In this document: positions 24,008 through 34,359 of the stretch, in pieces
Position numbering within the stretch: position 1 is the first letter of the stretch
Layout: the number at the start of each line of letters is the position of its first letter
Origin: Atriophallophorus winterbourni
Lineage: Eukaryota > Platyhelminthes > Trematoda > Plagiorchiida > Microphallidae
Length of the DNA: 64,000 nucleotides
Direction of reading: 5' to 3'
NCBI GenBank assembly: GCA_013407085.1
Contig: JACCGJ010020207.1
Location: forward strand, 1-64,000
Program-made: the position numbers and the translations under genes
The notes under the pieces: generated by a model
Told to the model about the DNA's origin: nothing
What the model saw: only the letters and a program-made list of their open reading frames with translations
The model's database searches: none

Positions 24008-25630
24008 TCAGTAGGCCTTCGCCGTGAGCTCCTGGGTGTCGACAAACTCGACATCCTCAAGGTTGGCCTCAGGGTCATCCTGGTCTTTGAGCTGCTGCTG
24101 ACTCTGAGTGCTAGTACCTTTGCCATTGGTGAACTCCTGGATGCGGAGCTTTATCCTCTTCATGTAGGGAAGCACTTTCTCGTAATTGTCATGAATGTAG
24201 ACGAGCTTCTGGACCCTCTCGTTGTTCAGAAGTCTTCGGGTGGGCTTGGTCACGAGTCCAGCTTCCGAGAAGACCCTCTCTGATTAGGCCGAGGTAGCCG
24301 GGATGGCGTAGACCATCCTAAAAGAAAATGAGACAGGTTGAGTATTTTGTATTAGGTTCCAGGGGGTGTAAAAGTTAAACTACTATTTCGAAGTATAACA
24401 ATACTATATCAAAGTATAGCAATACTACATTTGAGAATAGAAAATAATATATCGAAGTATAGCGAATAATATCGAAGTATGGCGAAGTTTAGCGAATATT
24501 ATAGCGAAGTATGGCGAATAACGAGAATAAATTTTAATCCAACGGAAACTAATTAACCTTTAACTTTAAAACAACTTACTGGGCGACTTTGGCGAGTAGA
24601 GGGAGCTTCTTGGCCTTCATCTTCAAGTACTGCAGCACGTCGATGTCCTCCTTTTCCAGGGGAGACGCCATCCACTCATTCATCTCCTTGACATAAAGAG
24701 GAACTGGGACTGGTCGACGCTGCTAAAGGCCAATTCCGGATCAAGATCAAGGTCATGGTGCTCTTGGAGAAAACCTTCAAGATCTTGGCAAGCGGGTTCC
24801 AGCATCTGAATGGATGGTGGGGCGGCTGGGGCCAAGTTGGCCAAGGGCAACTTGATCCTCTGCTCGCACTCGTAGAAGAGGTGACCATGAGAACTGGTCC
24901 TAAGGTACACGGCCTTCTGAGTGGGGTTCAGGTAGTGCGCCATCTGGTAGAGGTCCACGTTTCTCCCCAGCTCGGGAACTTTGATCTTGATCTCCCCTGG
25001 AACTTCTTGATGAATGCCTTGGTGGCATCTTCGAAGTCGGCGAACAGCTTGATCCTGGAGGCGGAGATCATGGCAATCTTGGTCATGTCCGAAACGACAT
25101 GCTGCAGGGCGGGTGTCTCATCTGCCTGGAGACGTTTGCTGACCTCCTTGATCTGCTCGAGGGGCCAGAGGATGTCTTCCAGGTCCTGAAACTGCAGCTT
25201 GTTTGGAATGAAGGCCGCAAAGTCTGAAGGGGGTGTTGAAGACATCATCCTTCAGCGACAGCGAGACCGCCTTGTTCCGGACGATGGATGTGATGGTCAT
25301 GCACATTGAAGACCAGCGGATCTTGCTGTACTGAACGATCTTGATGAAGGGAACTGTAAAGGAATGACTTCTGAACTTCGAAATTATAGCAAATAATAAC
25401 GAAGCTTCGCTAATAATATGGCGAAGCTTTGCAAATATAGCGAAGCATAACGAATAACATAGCAAACAATATAGCGAATTATAGCGAATAGTATCGAAGT
25501 TAACCGAATATTGCGCTTACTCACCTTCCAAATTAGCTGCCTTCTTGAGGGTCGGGCTCCTCTTGGACTTCTGAGCCGAGTCCGAGTCTTTGTCCTTGTC
25601 CGACTTGTGGTGCGTCTTCGGGGGGCTCAT
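24008..25630 (-). pseudogene. hAT transposase, shortened and interrupted
   Basis: Three exon-like blocks are visible on the minus strand. Block 1 (25,630-25,525) is a 35-codon charged N terminus from an ATG, with a GTGAGT donor. Block 2 (25,353-24,580) follows a 'cctttacag' acceptor, includes a KIRWSS stretch comparable to the hAT 'TRWNS' region, and ends with a GTAAGT donor. Block 3 (24,317-24,008) follows a 'cttttag' acceptor and carries the hAT C-terminal dimerisation motif: PATSA, SERVFSEAG, then RRLLNNERVQKLVYI. The splice phases fit at both joins. Lesions are a frameshift in block 2 near 25,240 and a TAA at 24,284-24,286 between PATSA and SERVF. The total of under 400 codons is shorter than usual for the family, and no BED finger is visible. 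Confidence 0.82.
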
Positions 25631-26200
25631 GATGAGACTATGATAAGACAATTAAATTTTCATCCTATTTATGGTCCTCCAACCACGCACGCAAAAGAAA
25701 CAAGCGCCCAGGCAAGGCGGCAAGCACCCACACAGAGCGGCAAACACCCACGCCCTTCGCATCCGGCCACACACCTACGAGAATACATTTAAGATATTAA
25801 AGTACAAAAAGTACAACCATTTGTCTACTGACCGTAACTCTAATTACCACCTCAAATAGCAATTGAACAAGCAGTCGGTTGCTAAGTAGCTTACGTCGGT
25901 ACCTTCAGTCACCATCGGAGTGCACTTGTCTGGCCTTTGTCTATCAACAAGTCAACAAGTGTCAACATGAAAAACAATTCCCGGGTACAAAAATGAACAC
26001 TCTTCGCTTTTAGCGAAGACTTCGCTAATATTCGTTTACGGCGAAGTTTGAACTTGCATTTCGTTTTAAGCGAAGCGAAGTATAACGAATTTTTAGCGAA
26101 GTTTATTTTTGCCCTTCGCCATGGCGATAGCGAAGCGAATATTCAACAATATTCGCTTCGCTTCGCAACTTCGCTTCGCTTTAAATCCCAAAGCGAAGTA

Positions 26201-26214
26201 TTCGTTATTGTATG
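26201..26214 (-). repeat. hAT right terminal inverted repeat
   Basis: Read inward it is CATACAATAACGAA. The right copy of the 8-bp target duplication follows at 26,215-26,222. Confidence 0.9.
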
Positions 26215-26339
26215 CTTTGTACCGCATTGTTCGACTTCCTTATTGCAACTCAACATTTCATTAACGGAATGAAATTATCCCATTTGATTAATCATTTTGA
26301 TATATAGCATATTTAAATACCATTAATGGAAAACAAAAG

Positions 26340-26480
26340 GATTTTTTCAAGGTTTTATTGCTTTTATCAGATATATTTCCGTTATCGCGGGAACAAAGAT
26401 GCTTTTTAATAAGCAATATTTGGGACGCATAATCATCATCAGCATCTTCATTTTTAGGCTCAGCATTTTCACTTTATCAG
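26340..26480 (+). repeat. Dispersed block shared with 50,985-51,150
   Basis: Shared blocks are 'ttttattgctttt', 'atatttccgtt', 'gggacgcataatcatcatc'-like and 'catcttcattttt'. The identity of the repeat is unknown. Confidence 0.5.
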
Positions 26481-27211
26481 AATTAAAAACAAAATTTTCA
26501 ATTTAGCAAAACTTAAGATTATTTTAATTTCATCCTATTCCCATATACTCCATCTGTCTGAATTACTAGACACGAATTGGTATTAAATGTATACACAAGA
26601 AACCCAAGTACCAAAACGCGATGTTTCTGTAGATCATGTATCGATATGTAAGATTTAATTATCACGTTTTAATTGTGTGGTGCTCATTTAAATTATAAGT
26701 GCTGTTTACTCGTACTAAAAAACAATGATTATACCCTGAATTGAAGGGTATTTGAAGGTAACGCTAGAAGATTCCAAACGACAATCTAGTAAGCATTAGA
26801 GACGTTTGTATTTTGCAATATTGATGTTGAATTGTGTATGATTTCTACCACAATGATATTGTTAATTAATGATTATTTACTATCACCTCAAATCTAATCA
26901 CAATCCATGCACCGAGATGAAGGTGCATTACCTTAAATAACCTTATTTCAATTTTCTCGTTTAATTCAAAGTTCAAATTTGAGGTCTTTTTATTTTTTGT
27001 TTAAAATTTGATAGCATAAAACCAACGCCTTTTTAATTCATTTTGATATCTTCGTTTGACATCGTTTACTATTTAAATCGTGGATTTTTGATTTTCATAA
27101 TTAGCATTATCCGACCATCCTTGAGTTCACTATGCAATTACCAAATTTGAACAATCTGAATATTCATATATCATTCTTCATTGTGGGTTCTACGCGTAAA
27201 AAATTCATATA

Positions 27212-28222
27212 CCGTAAATACCCGCGTATAGTACGATACCATGTATAGGACGCAGTGGATATTTGACCCTAAAAACGATGGAAAAACTGTGTACCTATGT
27301 ATAGGACGCATCCTAATTTTAGTCCTTAATTTCCATTAATTGTTATAGAAAAGGTGAAATTAAGTCAATCACGGTGAACTCCATACAATCGCTATGATCG
27401 TCGTATGTGCTGATTGCTGACTCATTCATCCTGTCAGTCAGCAGACGTCTGTCTAGCCTATGTAGACTATCGTGGAAAGTGCACTTCTCATTCTTGAGCG
27501 TCTTGTCGAATGATTGGATGACATTTTTTAAGGAAAAGTTTCTGCTCCAACGATAGTGAAATACTACTCCATGATTGGTTGTTATTACACTTTCATGATA
27601 TTACACATCGGCAGTACCTACCTATTACCGGTGTTTTTAAAGATACAGTTCATTATTACCCTTCAACATGACGGAGACAAGACGACAGAGCTATACTTCA
27701 AACTTTAAAATGGAAGTGATCAAGTACGCGAAAGTACACGGGAACCGGGCAGCTCAGCGGTAATTTGGTCCTACTGAATGCGTGATCAGAAAATGGAGAA
27801 AAGCCGAAAGTACCATTAAAGAAATGCGGAAGGTGAAGAGGGCGAACAGAGGCTCGAAGTCTCACCACCCTAACCTAGAAAAGGCGCTCATTAAATGTAT
27901 TCAAGATATTCGTCGAGACTGTCTGGGGGTCCGCACTACTACCGTTCGTGTCCAGGCACTAAGATTGGCGAAAGAGCAAAGCATTGCAGATTTTAAGGCG
28001 TCGATGAACTGGTGCAGTAGATTTTTTGGAACAAATAACCTATCAATAAGACGAAGAACAACCATTAGTCAGCGACTACCCAGCGACCACGAGGATTTAT
28101 TATTCTGGTATTATGATAAATGCATAATTTTTTATAATAAAAGTATCCATTGATAAGACGCACCTGGGTTTTTAGGGCAACTTATAAAGAAAAAAATGCG
28201 TCCTATACGCGGGTATTTACGG
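27212..28222 (+). mobile_element. pogo/Tc1-mariner-like DNA transposon, 1,011 bp, internally deleted
   Basis: The terminal inverted repeats are identical over their first 20 bp (CCGTAAATACCCGCGTATAG). They are flanked by a TA dinucleotide on each side, as expected for the Tc1/mariner/pogo superfamily. Copy 2 of the surrounding repeat (near 29,535) shows the site without the insertion. The motif 'tataggacgca' recurs just inside the left end. The element encodes only the N-terminal DNA-binding part of a transposase, so it would have depended on another element. Confidence 0.9.
27668..28153 (+). pseudogene. pogo-like transposase, N-terminal DNA-binding region only
   Basis: From an ATG at 27,668 the frame reads MTETRRQSYTSNFKMEV, then KYAKVHGNRAAQR, an in-frame TAA at 27,761, then FGPTECVIRKW. 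It continues into a second helical segment with LRLAKEQSIADFKAS, NWCSRF and IRRRTTI. This is the psq/CENP-B-type double helix-turn-helix layout that precedes a DDE domain in Tigger/pogo-like transposases. The frame ends shortly before the right TIR, so the DDE catalytic domain is deleted. Confidence 0.8.
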
Positions 28223-29683
28223 TATTTGAATCATCGATAAATTGCCACATCACCATCATTTCTGAACCGTATATTTCAAATGTTGCAGCTTTTACAAGAA
28301 CGTTACGTAATCAACGTTAATCACATCCGTAAATCACGAATAACATTCCACTGATCGTGCAAGGTAAGCGACAGAAAAATTCCGGATTGTTTCAGAGTTT
28401 GAATAAGGAACGACATATTGGATTCGCGTTGATCAGAACGATGTGCAAATCATTAGGACCTCATGCTATATGTGGGCATTATTGGAGGAAATGACTCTGA
28501 TCAATCTGGCATATACACGGATGTGTCGATCGATAGTCATATCTGGAATTAAATCAAAAAAAGGCATACCTCAGTGGTGCTCTTTCCTTATTGCCTGTGA
28601 GGATCATTATCAAATCTTTATCAAGTAGCCTGGGAAACGTATAGGGGATGTGTAGAGTAAGTGTGGAAAATGCTGGAGTAAAGGCTGTGTTTGGTGCGGG
28701 ACTAAATGTTGAACTCATCAATATTGTTTAATTCCAGGTTCGTGGGCGAATGCAGAGATTAATTATCGGACATTTCGGTGTGATATTTGCCATCATTTGT
28801 TTCAGCATGTTCCATCGGTCTAAACTACTAGACATTATTTTGTATTTAATGTATGCAGACACAATCCAAAGACCAAAACGTGGTGTTTCTGTAGATTATT
28901 GAATATGGTCCAGATACTCTCGTTGATCTTGCGATAGAATTTTAACCATTGGTAATTTCACCATTTCGGTATCGATCTGTAAGATTATATTCCCACGTTT
29001 TAATTGTAAGATGCTCGTTAAAATTATAAGTTCTGTCTACTGGTACCAAAAGAACAATGATTTAACCCTGAATTGAAGAGTATGTGAAGGAAATGCTAGA
29101 AGATTCTAAGCAACAATATAGTAGACATTACACATGTTCATATTTTACAACATGGATGTTGAATTGTGAATGTTTTCTATCACAATGATATTGTAAATTC
29201 ATGATTATTCACCATCATCTCAAAGCTAATAACAATCCATGCACCGAGATGAAGGTGCATTACCTTATATAACCTTATTTCAATTTTCTCCTCTCATTCA
29301 AAGTTCAAATTTGAGGTATTTTTACTTCTTTATTTAAAATTTGATAACACAAAATCAAAGCCTTTTTAATTCATTTTGATACCTTCGTTTGACATCGTTA
29401 ACTACTCAAATCCTGAATTTTCGATTTTCATAATAAGCATAATCTGAACATCAGTCTGTTCACCGTGCAATTAACAAATTTGAATAACCTGAATATTCAT
29501 ATATCATTCTTCATGGCAAGTTCTACGCGTAACAATTCCTATATTTGAATCATCGATAAATTGCCACATCACCAACATTTCTGAACCGAATATTTCAAAT
29601 GTTGCAGCTTTAACAAGAACGTTACATAATCACCGTAAATCACATCCTTAAATCACCAATAACTTTTCACTGATCGTGCAAGG

Positions 29684-31014
29684 TGACTTGACTTGACTTA
29701 TTCCCTTGAGTTCGTGGAGGAACATAGTGCCTTGGCAACTCGTTTCCAGTTTGGTCTGTCCATAGCAGCTAGTTTGATGTCGTTCCAGTTAAGTCCACAC
29801 TTGCGGATTTCCTCTTCACAAGAGCGCCTTCAAAATAGCCTTGGGCGTCCGACCCGTCTCTCCCCGATTGGGTTCCATTCCAGAGCATGACGCGTGATGT
29901 CATCATAAGGTTTCCGCAAGGTGTGCCCAACCCATCTCTACTTTCTTCTACTGATCTGCTGGGCGATCGGGTCCTCAGCAGCAACCTGCCACAGATCTTG
30001 ATTCCTCATCTTTTCTGGCCATTTTACCGATTCTGGCGACTATGTCTTCGTCCGTGCCACCACTTATTGAAACAAGGCTGCCGAGGTAGACGAATTGCGT
30101 GACGTCTTTAACTGCTTTACCATTGATGGTGATTGATGGGTGCTCGTCAGTTGGCACACAGAGGACTTCTGTTTTTCGGTATTCACGCGTAGTCCTGCAT
30201 ATGAGGCAAAGTGTGCTGGTCTGTCCGTCTTTCTCTGAAGACGTTGGGGGTCACGTGATATCAAGCAGACATCATCAGCGTATTACAGATCCTCAAAATG
30301 GTCGGATTCCTTCCAATCGATACCGTTCCTCTCACCTTTTACTGTCTGTTTCATTATCCAGTCTATTACCAACAGAAAAATCATTAAAGACAACAGGCAT
30401 CCCTGGCGTACGCCAGTCTCAACTGCAAATGGATCGGTAAGTCTTCCGTTGTGAATTACCTGATAAGACTCACCTTCATACAGCTGCTTTATCGGGTCCA
30501 TGTACAGCGGTGGGACACCATAGTATGTCAAAAGCTTCCATATGAATTCGCGGTCCATACTGTCGAAGGCTTTCTCAAAATCTACGAAGTTGAGGTAAAG
30601 AGGCGATTGCCATTCAATGCTTTGTTCGATTATTATGCTGAGGGTCGCAATTTGGTCTATACCAGACTTTTGTTTTCTGAAGCCCGATTGCTCTGGCCGA
30701 TCAATAGCATCCCGCAAACGCAAAAGGATGATGCGCGTAAGTACTTTACTAGGGACTGAGAGCAGCATGATACCTCGCCAGTTTTTTCATTGCTTCAGAT
30801 CACCTTTCTTTAGAAGTTTGACCAAATGACCTCTCATCCAATCATTTGGGATCCGACTTTTTGACCAGATTTTCTGCAGCAGAGGAAAAAACATATAGGC
30901 CGAGGTGTCCCAATCAACGTTCAGAGCTTCTGGTGGAATCCCATCTGGGCCTGGTGCTTTGCCATTCTTCAGCGATTTTAAGGCAAAAAGGATCTCATTT
31001 CGACAGGGGGGATC
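29684..31014 (-). mobile_element. RTE/SR2-like non-LTR retrotransposon RTE-2 (5'-truncated)
   Basis: The minus strand carries RT and the C-terminal domain, ending in a short tail of 'aagtc' repeats at 29,684-29,700. The flanks are '(g)atcgtgcaag' on the left and 'gatcggtgcaag' on the right, a short target duplication. The uninterrupted sequence ('gatcgtgcaaggtaagcg') is present once in copy 1 near 28,355. Endonuclease and 5' parts are absent. It is a different RT type from RTE-1. Confidence 0.85.
29690..31010 (-). pseudogene. RTE-2 reverse transcriptase with stops
   Basis: The minus-strand order is a KNGKAPGPDGIPPEAL entrance motif, a LLSVPSKVLTRI block, QSGFRKQKSGIDQI, motif A as FVDFEKAFDSMDRE, motif B as ETGVRQGCLLS, and the catalytic YADDVCLIS. 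Next come a TEKQ-like block and QFVYLGSLVS. The C terminus, in a shifted frame, ends with a KALCSSTNSRE-like string typical of the group. Lesions include a TGA for Trp at 30,787-30,789, a TAA directly before YADD at 30,283-30,285, and later frameshifts. Confidence 0.83.
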
Positions 31015-31549
31015 GGTGCAAGCTAAGCGACAGAAAAATTCCGGATTGTTTCAGAGTTCGAATAAGAAACGACAAATTGGATTCGCGTTGATCAGGACGA
31101 TGTGCAAATCATGAGGAACTCATGTAATATGTGGGCATTATCGGACGAAATGTCTCTGATCAATCTGTCACATACACGAATGTGTCGATCGACAGTCATA
31201 TCTGGAATTAAATCAATAAATGCAAAGCTCGGTGACGCACTTTTCTTATTGCCTCTTACGATGAAAAAATAAAGTTTGTAATGAATCTGTGAGATTAGTT
31301 TATTGGTAACATTTCGCTCCTGAGTACGGAGAGAGATCAAGCTTAAATTGCATTCACCTGACCAATCAAAAGCTAGTTAAGAACTGCACAGTCCATGGTG
31401 CGTTCTGCGCTTGTTAAGAAGGACAGGCGCGTTCAATATCAACTGACGCACCACCACCCCTACGTGCCGTATAATCCCTTAATTGTTTTAGTCTTGGCAG
31501 GTGTGAATGACATCTGATGACAGATTAGCGCGATTGCTTAATCAGTGCG

Positions 31550-32075
31550 CACACTAGGGGTTACGCACGTTGATGTTTATTCGCTGCAGGACCGGATGCC
31601 ACATTGTGGAGATATCAGCCCCATCCATCTTTTTGGCAGCATTCTTACCAGCCTATGTTATCTCAACCGCCTCAGCGTGAAGTCGTTCCATGTATGGTTT
31701 TATTCCCCGCCCTATCACTTCCACGTTATCAAGATCTGCGCTGTGACCGGTATCCAGCACATGTTCAGCTAGTGCTGAATCTCTTATCAGTGTTTGATAT
31801 TCACTGGCATTGCGTGGCTGCTTGCCGATTCGATTTTTGTGTTCACTTATCCTAGTACTGAGTTCTCTGGATGTTTGTCCGATATATACTCCCGAGCAAC
31901 CCTTAGAGTTGATTTTATATACGCAATTCGTCGGGCAGCCTTGAGGTGTTTTATCCTTGAGATGCGTTAATAAGGAACTTAGCGTTCTACCCCTTTTATA
32001 CGTTACTCGTATACCTGCGTTATTCAAGTAGAAACCAGATGGACGAATCATCGCGTCTTTAACCTGAGATGTCAA
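31550..32075 (-). pseudogene. Penelope GIY-YIG endonuclease domain, inverted arm
   Basis: The minus frame contains NNAGIRVTYKRGRTLSSLL, then a Cys-rich stretch (CPTNC ... GC), the GIY-YIG core as GVYIGQTSRELSTRISEHK, and the following TLIRDSALAEHVLDTGHS block. The catalytic Tyr and Arg positions are kept. The frame breaks near 31,653 and continues in another frame to about 31,550. It is only a fragment, lacking the RT. Confidence 0.85.
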
Positions 32076-32102
32076 CAGTACAAAGTCATACCAAGGGATC
32101 TG

Positions 32103-32825
32103 GTGGTCACACCTCCAGATAATTCACGCAATTCGAGGAAGGCTGCCGAAACCGCATCCAAATTTTTTCTAAAACAAAGGATCCACAGGGTCAAAGAAAA
32201 CCTGACACACGCGCGTTCGAAAGCCTCGAGGTTGAAGTCCGAATTGCGAGCGGAGTTATCTGATGTGGATTTCTGCAAAATCTGTGGAAAACACGCCGAG
32301 GTCTTGGCCACACAGACGAAGCAAATTAGAGAGAAACAGAAACGTAAGTTCGCCACTCTTTTAACATCTAAGGATAAATGTAATTCTACTAGTTCTTTTG
32401 ATAACTGTGCTAAACAATATTCTAAAGTAATTAACTTATCAGATAGGCCGCTCTCGCAGACCGAACAAACATTATTGGAAAAAGGTTTAAACTTCTCACT
32501 AAGTACAAAGGTTTTAAAACCTGAAGATATCATTCCATGCGTAGAATCTACTTTAACTCAGCTACCGGAAACACAGGCAGATGCACTACGCAAATGTATA
32601 GCCCGTATTATTAAGAAACAACAGTCAGAAAGGTGCAACCCTACGCAAGATGAACAGCGAGCACTTCTTAATCTGCTGAAAGAAGAGGGAATAGTGATCA
32701 CTAGAGCCGACAAAGGCAAGGCCACAGTGACACTCTCAAAAAGTGATTGTATAATAAGGTTGAATCACACCTTGCGGAAGGTCCCTATGACGTTATTGAC
32801 AGCAGGAGAACCACGTCGATTATGA
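32103..32825 (+). pseudogene. Penelope-like RT, N-terminal region
   Basis: The 240-codon frame starts inside the element with no clear initiator. Basic residues dominate the first 80 codons. A Penelope-type block follows: LSQTEQTLLEKGLNFS at about residue 120, then ITRADKGKATVTLSKSD at about 205. The latter marks the entry to RT. Near 32,745 the frame slips and the sequence continues in the next ORF (32,747-33,757), so the protein is broken at this point. Confidence 0.8.
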
Positions 32826-33757
32826 ATAACCGTAAGCGGGTGATTTCGAGATACTTGCGTGGAATTAGGGAGGAACTAGGTCAGGGATTATGGTTCAGGC
32901 TATACCCGAAATCTGCTCAGACCCCCAGGTTCTACGGGATCCCGAAGATGCATAAGGTGGGCGTCCCTCTGCGACCAATCGTGGATGGCATTGGATCACC
33001 AACACACGAATTAGCGAAGCAATTCGCTCATTTGTTGAAACCACTAGTCGGCAACAGGGATTCTTTCATTAAGAACTCCTTTGATTTCGTTCGTCGTTTG
33101 AGTACAATAACGCTCCACGAGGATGAAATGATGGTTATCTTCGATGTAAGCGCCTTGTTCACGAACGTGGACACCACGAGGGCTCTAGAATTTACAAAAA
33201 ATGCTCTCAATTCAGACGCGACATTGGCAGATCGTACAAACTTGAGTGTACAGCAAATCGTTAACGGTATCGCGGTTTGTCTGAATATGAACCACATCTT
33301 GTTTAATGGACAGTTATATAAGCAAAATGAAGGTTTAGCGATGGGTTCACCTATTTCCCCAGTGTTAGCGGATATGTACATGGAGCATTTTGAAGAGTTA
33401 GCTCTAAAAAATGTAGCTCTTCGGTCAAAGATATGGTGGCGTTATGGCGATGATACATTCGACATCATGAAACGTGACAGATTGGAAGCATTCCATAGTT
33501 ACCTTAACAACCTGGATCCCAAAATCCAAGTTACAAAGGAGATTGAGTCGACAGAAGGGACACTTCCATTCTTGGACTGTCTCGCGCGAGAGCGGAATGG
33601 TAAAATATGCACTACGGTCTATCGTAAGCCAATCGACACAGATGCGGTCTTGCGGTACTCATCAACGCACCCCCAAAAAGTATTTAATTCAGTTGCGAAA
33701 TCTCTGTTGTACAAAGTTGAACGCATGTACAGCGATGCCACCGATAAAAAGCGATAA
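32747..33757 (+). pseudogene. Penelope-like reverse transcriptase core
   Basis: 336 codons. The conserved motifs are RFYGIPKMHK at about 61-70, motif A DVSALFTNV at 133-141, motif B GLAMGSPISPVLADMYM at about 197-213, and the catalytic box WRYGDDTF at 231-238. The usual Penelope form is YVDD, so Gly in place of Val is a variant. The following LPFLD and TTVYRKPIDTD blocks are also typical. The frame ends at a stop after DKKR at 33,757, before the linker to GIY-YIG. The true upstream part is in the preceding shifted frame. Confidence 0.9.
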
Positions 33758-33879
33758 CCTGATCATGGTTACCCTAAGAGCCTAATTAAACGCTAACTGA
33801 AAAGGGTTAAATACCTAGCACCCAAAACGGTAAAGTTTGGCGTGCAACAGTTCCTATTCCTTACGTTAAGGAAGCATCA

Positions 33880-34359
33880 AAGGGGATAAGTCGAATCTTG
33901 AATAACGCAGGTACATGAGTAACGTATAAAAGGGGTAGAACGCTTAGTTCCTTATTAACGCAGCTCAAGAATAATACACCTTCAGGCTGCCCGACGAATT
34001 GCGTATATGAAATCAACTCGGGAGTATATATCGGACAAACATCCAGAGAACTCAGTACTAGGATAACTGAACACAAAAATCGAATCGGCAAGCAGCCACG
34101 CAATGCCAGTGAATATCAAACACTGATAAGAGATTCAGCACTAGCTGAACATGTGGTGGACACCGGTCACAGCGTAGATCTTGATAACGTAGAAGTGATA
34201 AGGCGGGGAATAAAACCATGCATGGAACGACTTCGCGCTGAGGCGGTTGAGATAACAAAGGCTGATGAGAATGCTGTCAATAAGGTGGATGGGGCTGATA
34301 TCTCCACAACCTGGCGTCCGGTCATGCAGCGGATAAACATTAACGTCCGTAACCCCTAG
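33880..34359 (+). pseudogene. Penelope GIY-YIG endonuclease domain, plus-strand copy
   Basis: In-frame blocks are VTYKRGRTLSSLL, CPTNCVYEINSGVYIGQTS, and an open C terminus (34,153-34,359) ending WRPVMQRININVRNP. Compared with the minus arm, 12 nt are missing near 34,018, just before GVYIG. This removes four residues including a Cys of the Cys-rich stretch. A TGA stop lies upstream of VTYKRG near 33,917. The domain is separated from the RT frame by the stop at 33,757. Confidence 0.83.

Larger units (their letters stand above)
23594..26214 (-). mobile_element. hAT-superfamily DNA transposon, 2,621 bp
   Basis: The ends are defined by 14-bp terminal inverted repeats (CAGACAATAACGAA on the left, CATACAATAACGAA read inward from the right, one mismatch) and an 8-bp target duplication, both hallmarks of hAT. 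The insertion sits in an RTE-1 3' copy, and the empty site can be read at 12,220. Both subterminal zones (23,625-23,880 and 25,985-26,210) and both intron-like gaps are crowded with GCGAA/TTCGC-type motifs. A shortened minus-strand transposase gene lies between. The element looks younger than its surroundings because its ends are almost intact. Confidence 0.92.
23269..26250 (-). mobile_element. RTE-1 3'-end copy, split by a hAT transposon
   Basis: 23,269-23,593 matches the 3' terminal part of RTE-1 at 11,887-12,227 ('ggcttccttcggtcg', then 'gactaaacattccg' and 'tctctcccgcagcgc'). The match resumes at 26,215 with 'ctttgtaccgca' and 'tcgacttccttattgcaact', and fades near 26,250. Only the C-terminal domain and 3' UTR are represented. 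The 23,372-23,674 minus frame is a broken version of the RTE-1 C terminus. Confidence 0.75.
26550..28810 (+). repeat. 1.3-kb AT-rich tandem repeat, copy 1 (interrupted)
   Basis: First of at least three direct copies of a repeat of roughly 1.26-1.34 kb. Landmarks are 'ctgaattactagacac', 'gatgtttctgtagat', 'ccctgaattgaagggt', 'ccatgcaccgagatgaagg', 'ttgacatcgtt', 'cgataaattgccacatcacc', 'cactgatcgtgcaagg' and 'gcgaatgcagagattaatt'. A pogo-like transposon splits it at 27,212-28,222. I see no coding potential in the repeat itself. Confidence 0.75.

Noticed and set aside
24755..25189. 144-codon plus-strand frame with Leu/Gly-rich content
   Set aside because: It is antisense to the hAT transposase. 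The minus strand has splice sites and the dimerisation motif.
25511..25859. Gln/Pro/Arg-rich frame near 25,670-25,800
   Set aside because: Low-complexity sequence within the hAT element, with no motif, opposite to the transposase.
23594..26214. CRISPR-like array or satellite in the GCGAAG-rich region
   Set aside because: Motif spacing is irregular and there are no unique spacers of constant length. The inverted ends and 8-bp duplication identify a hAT element.
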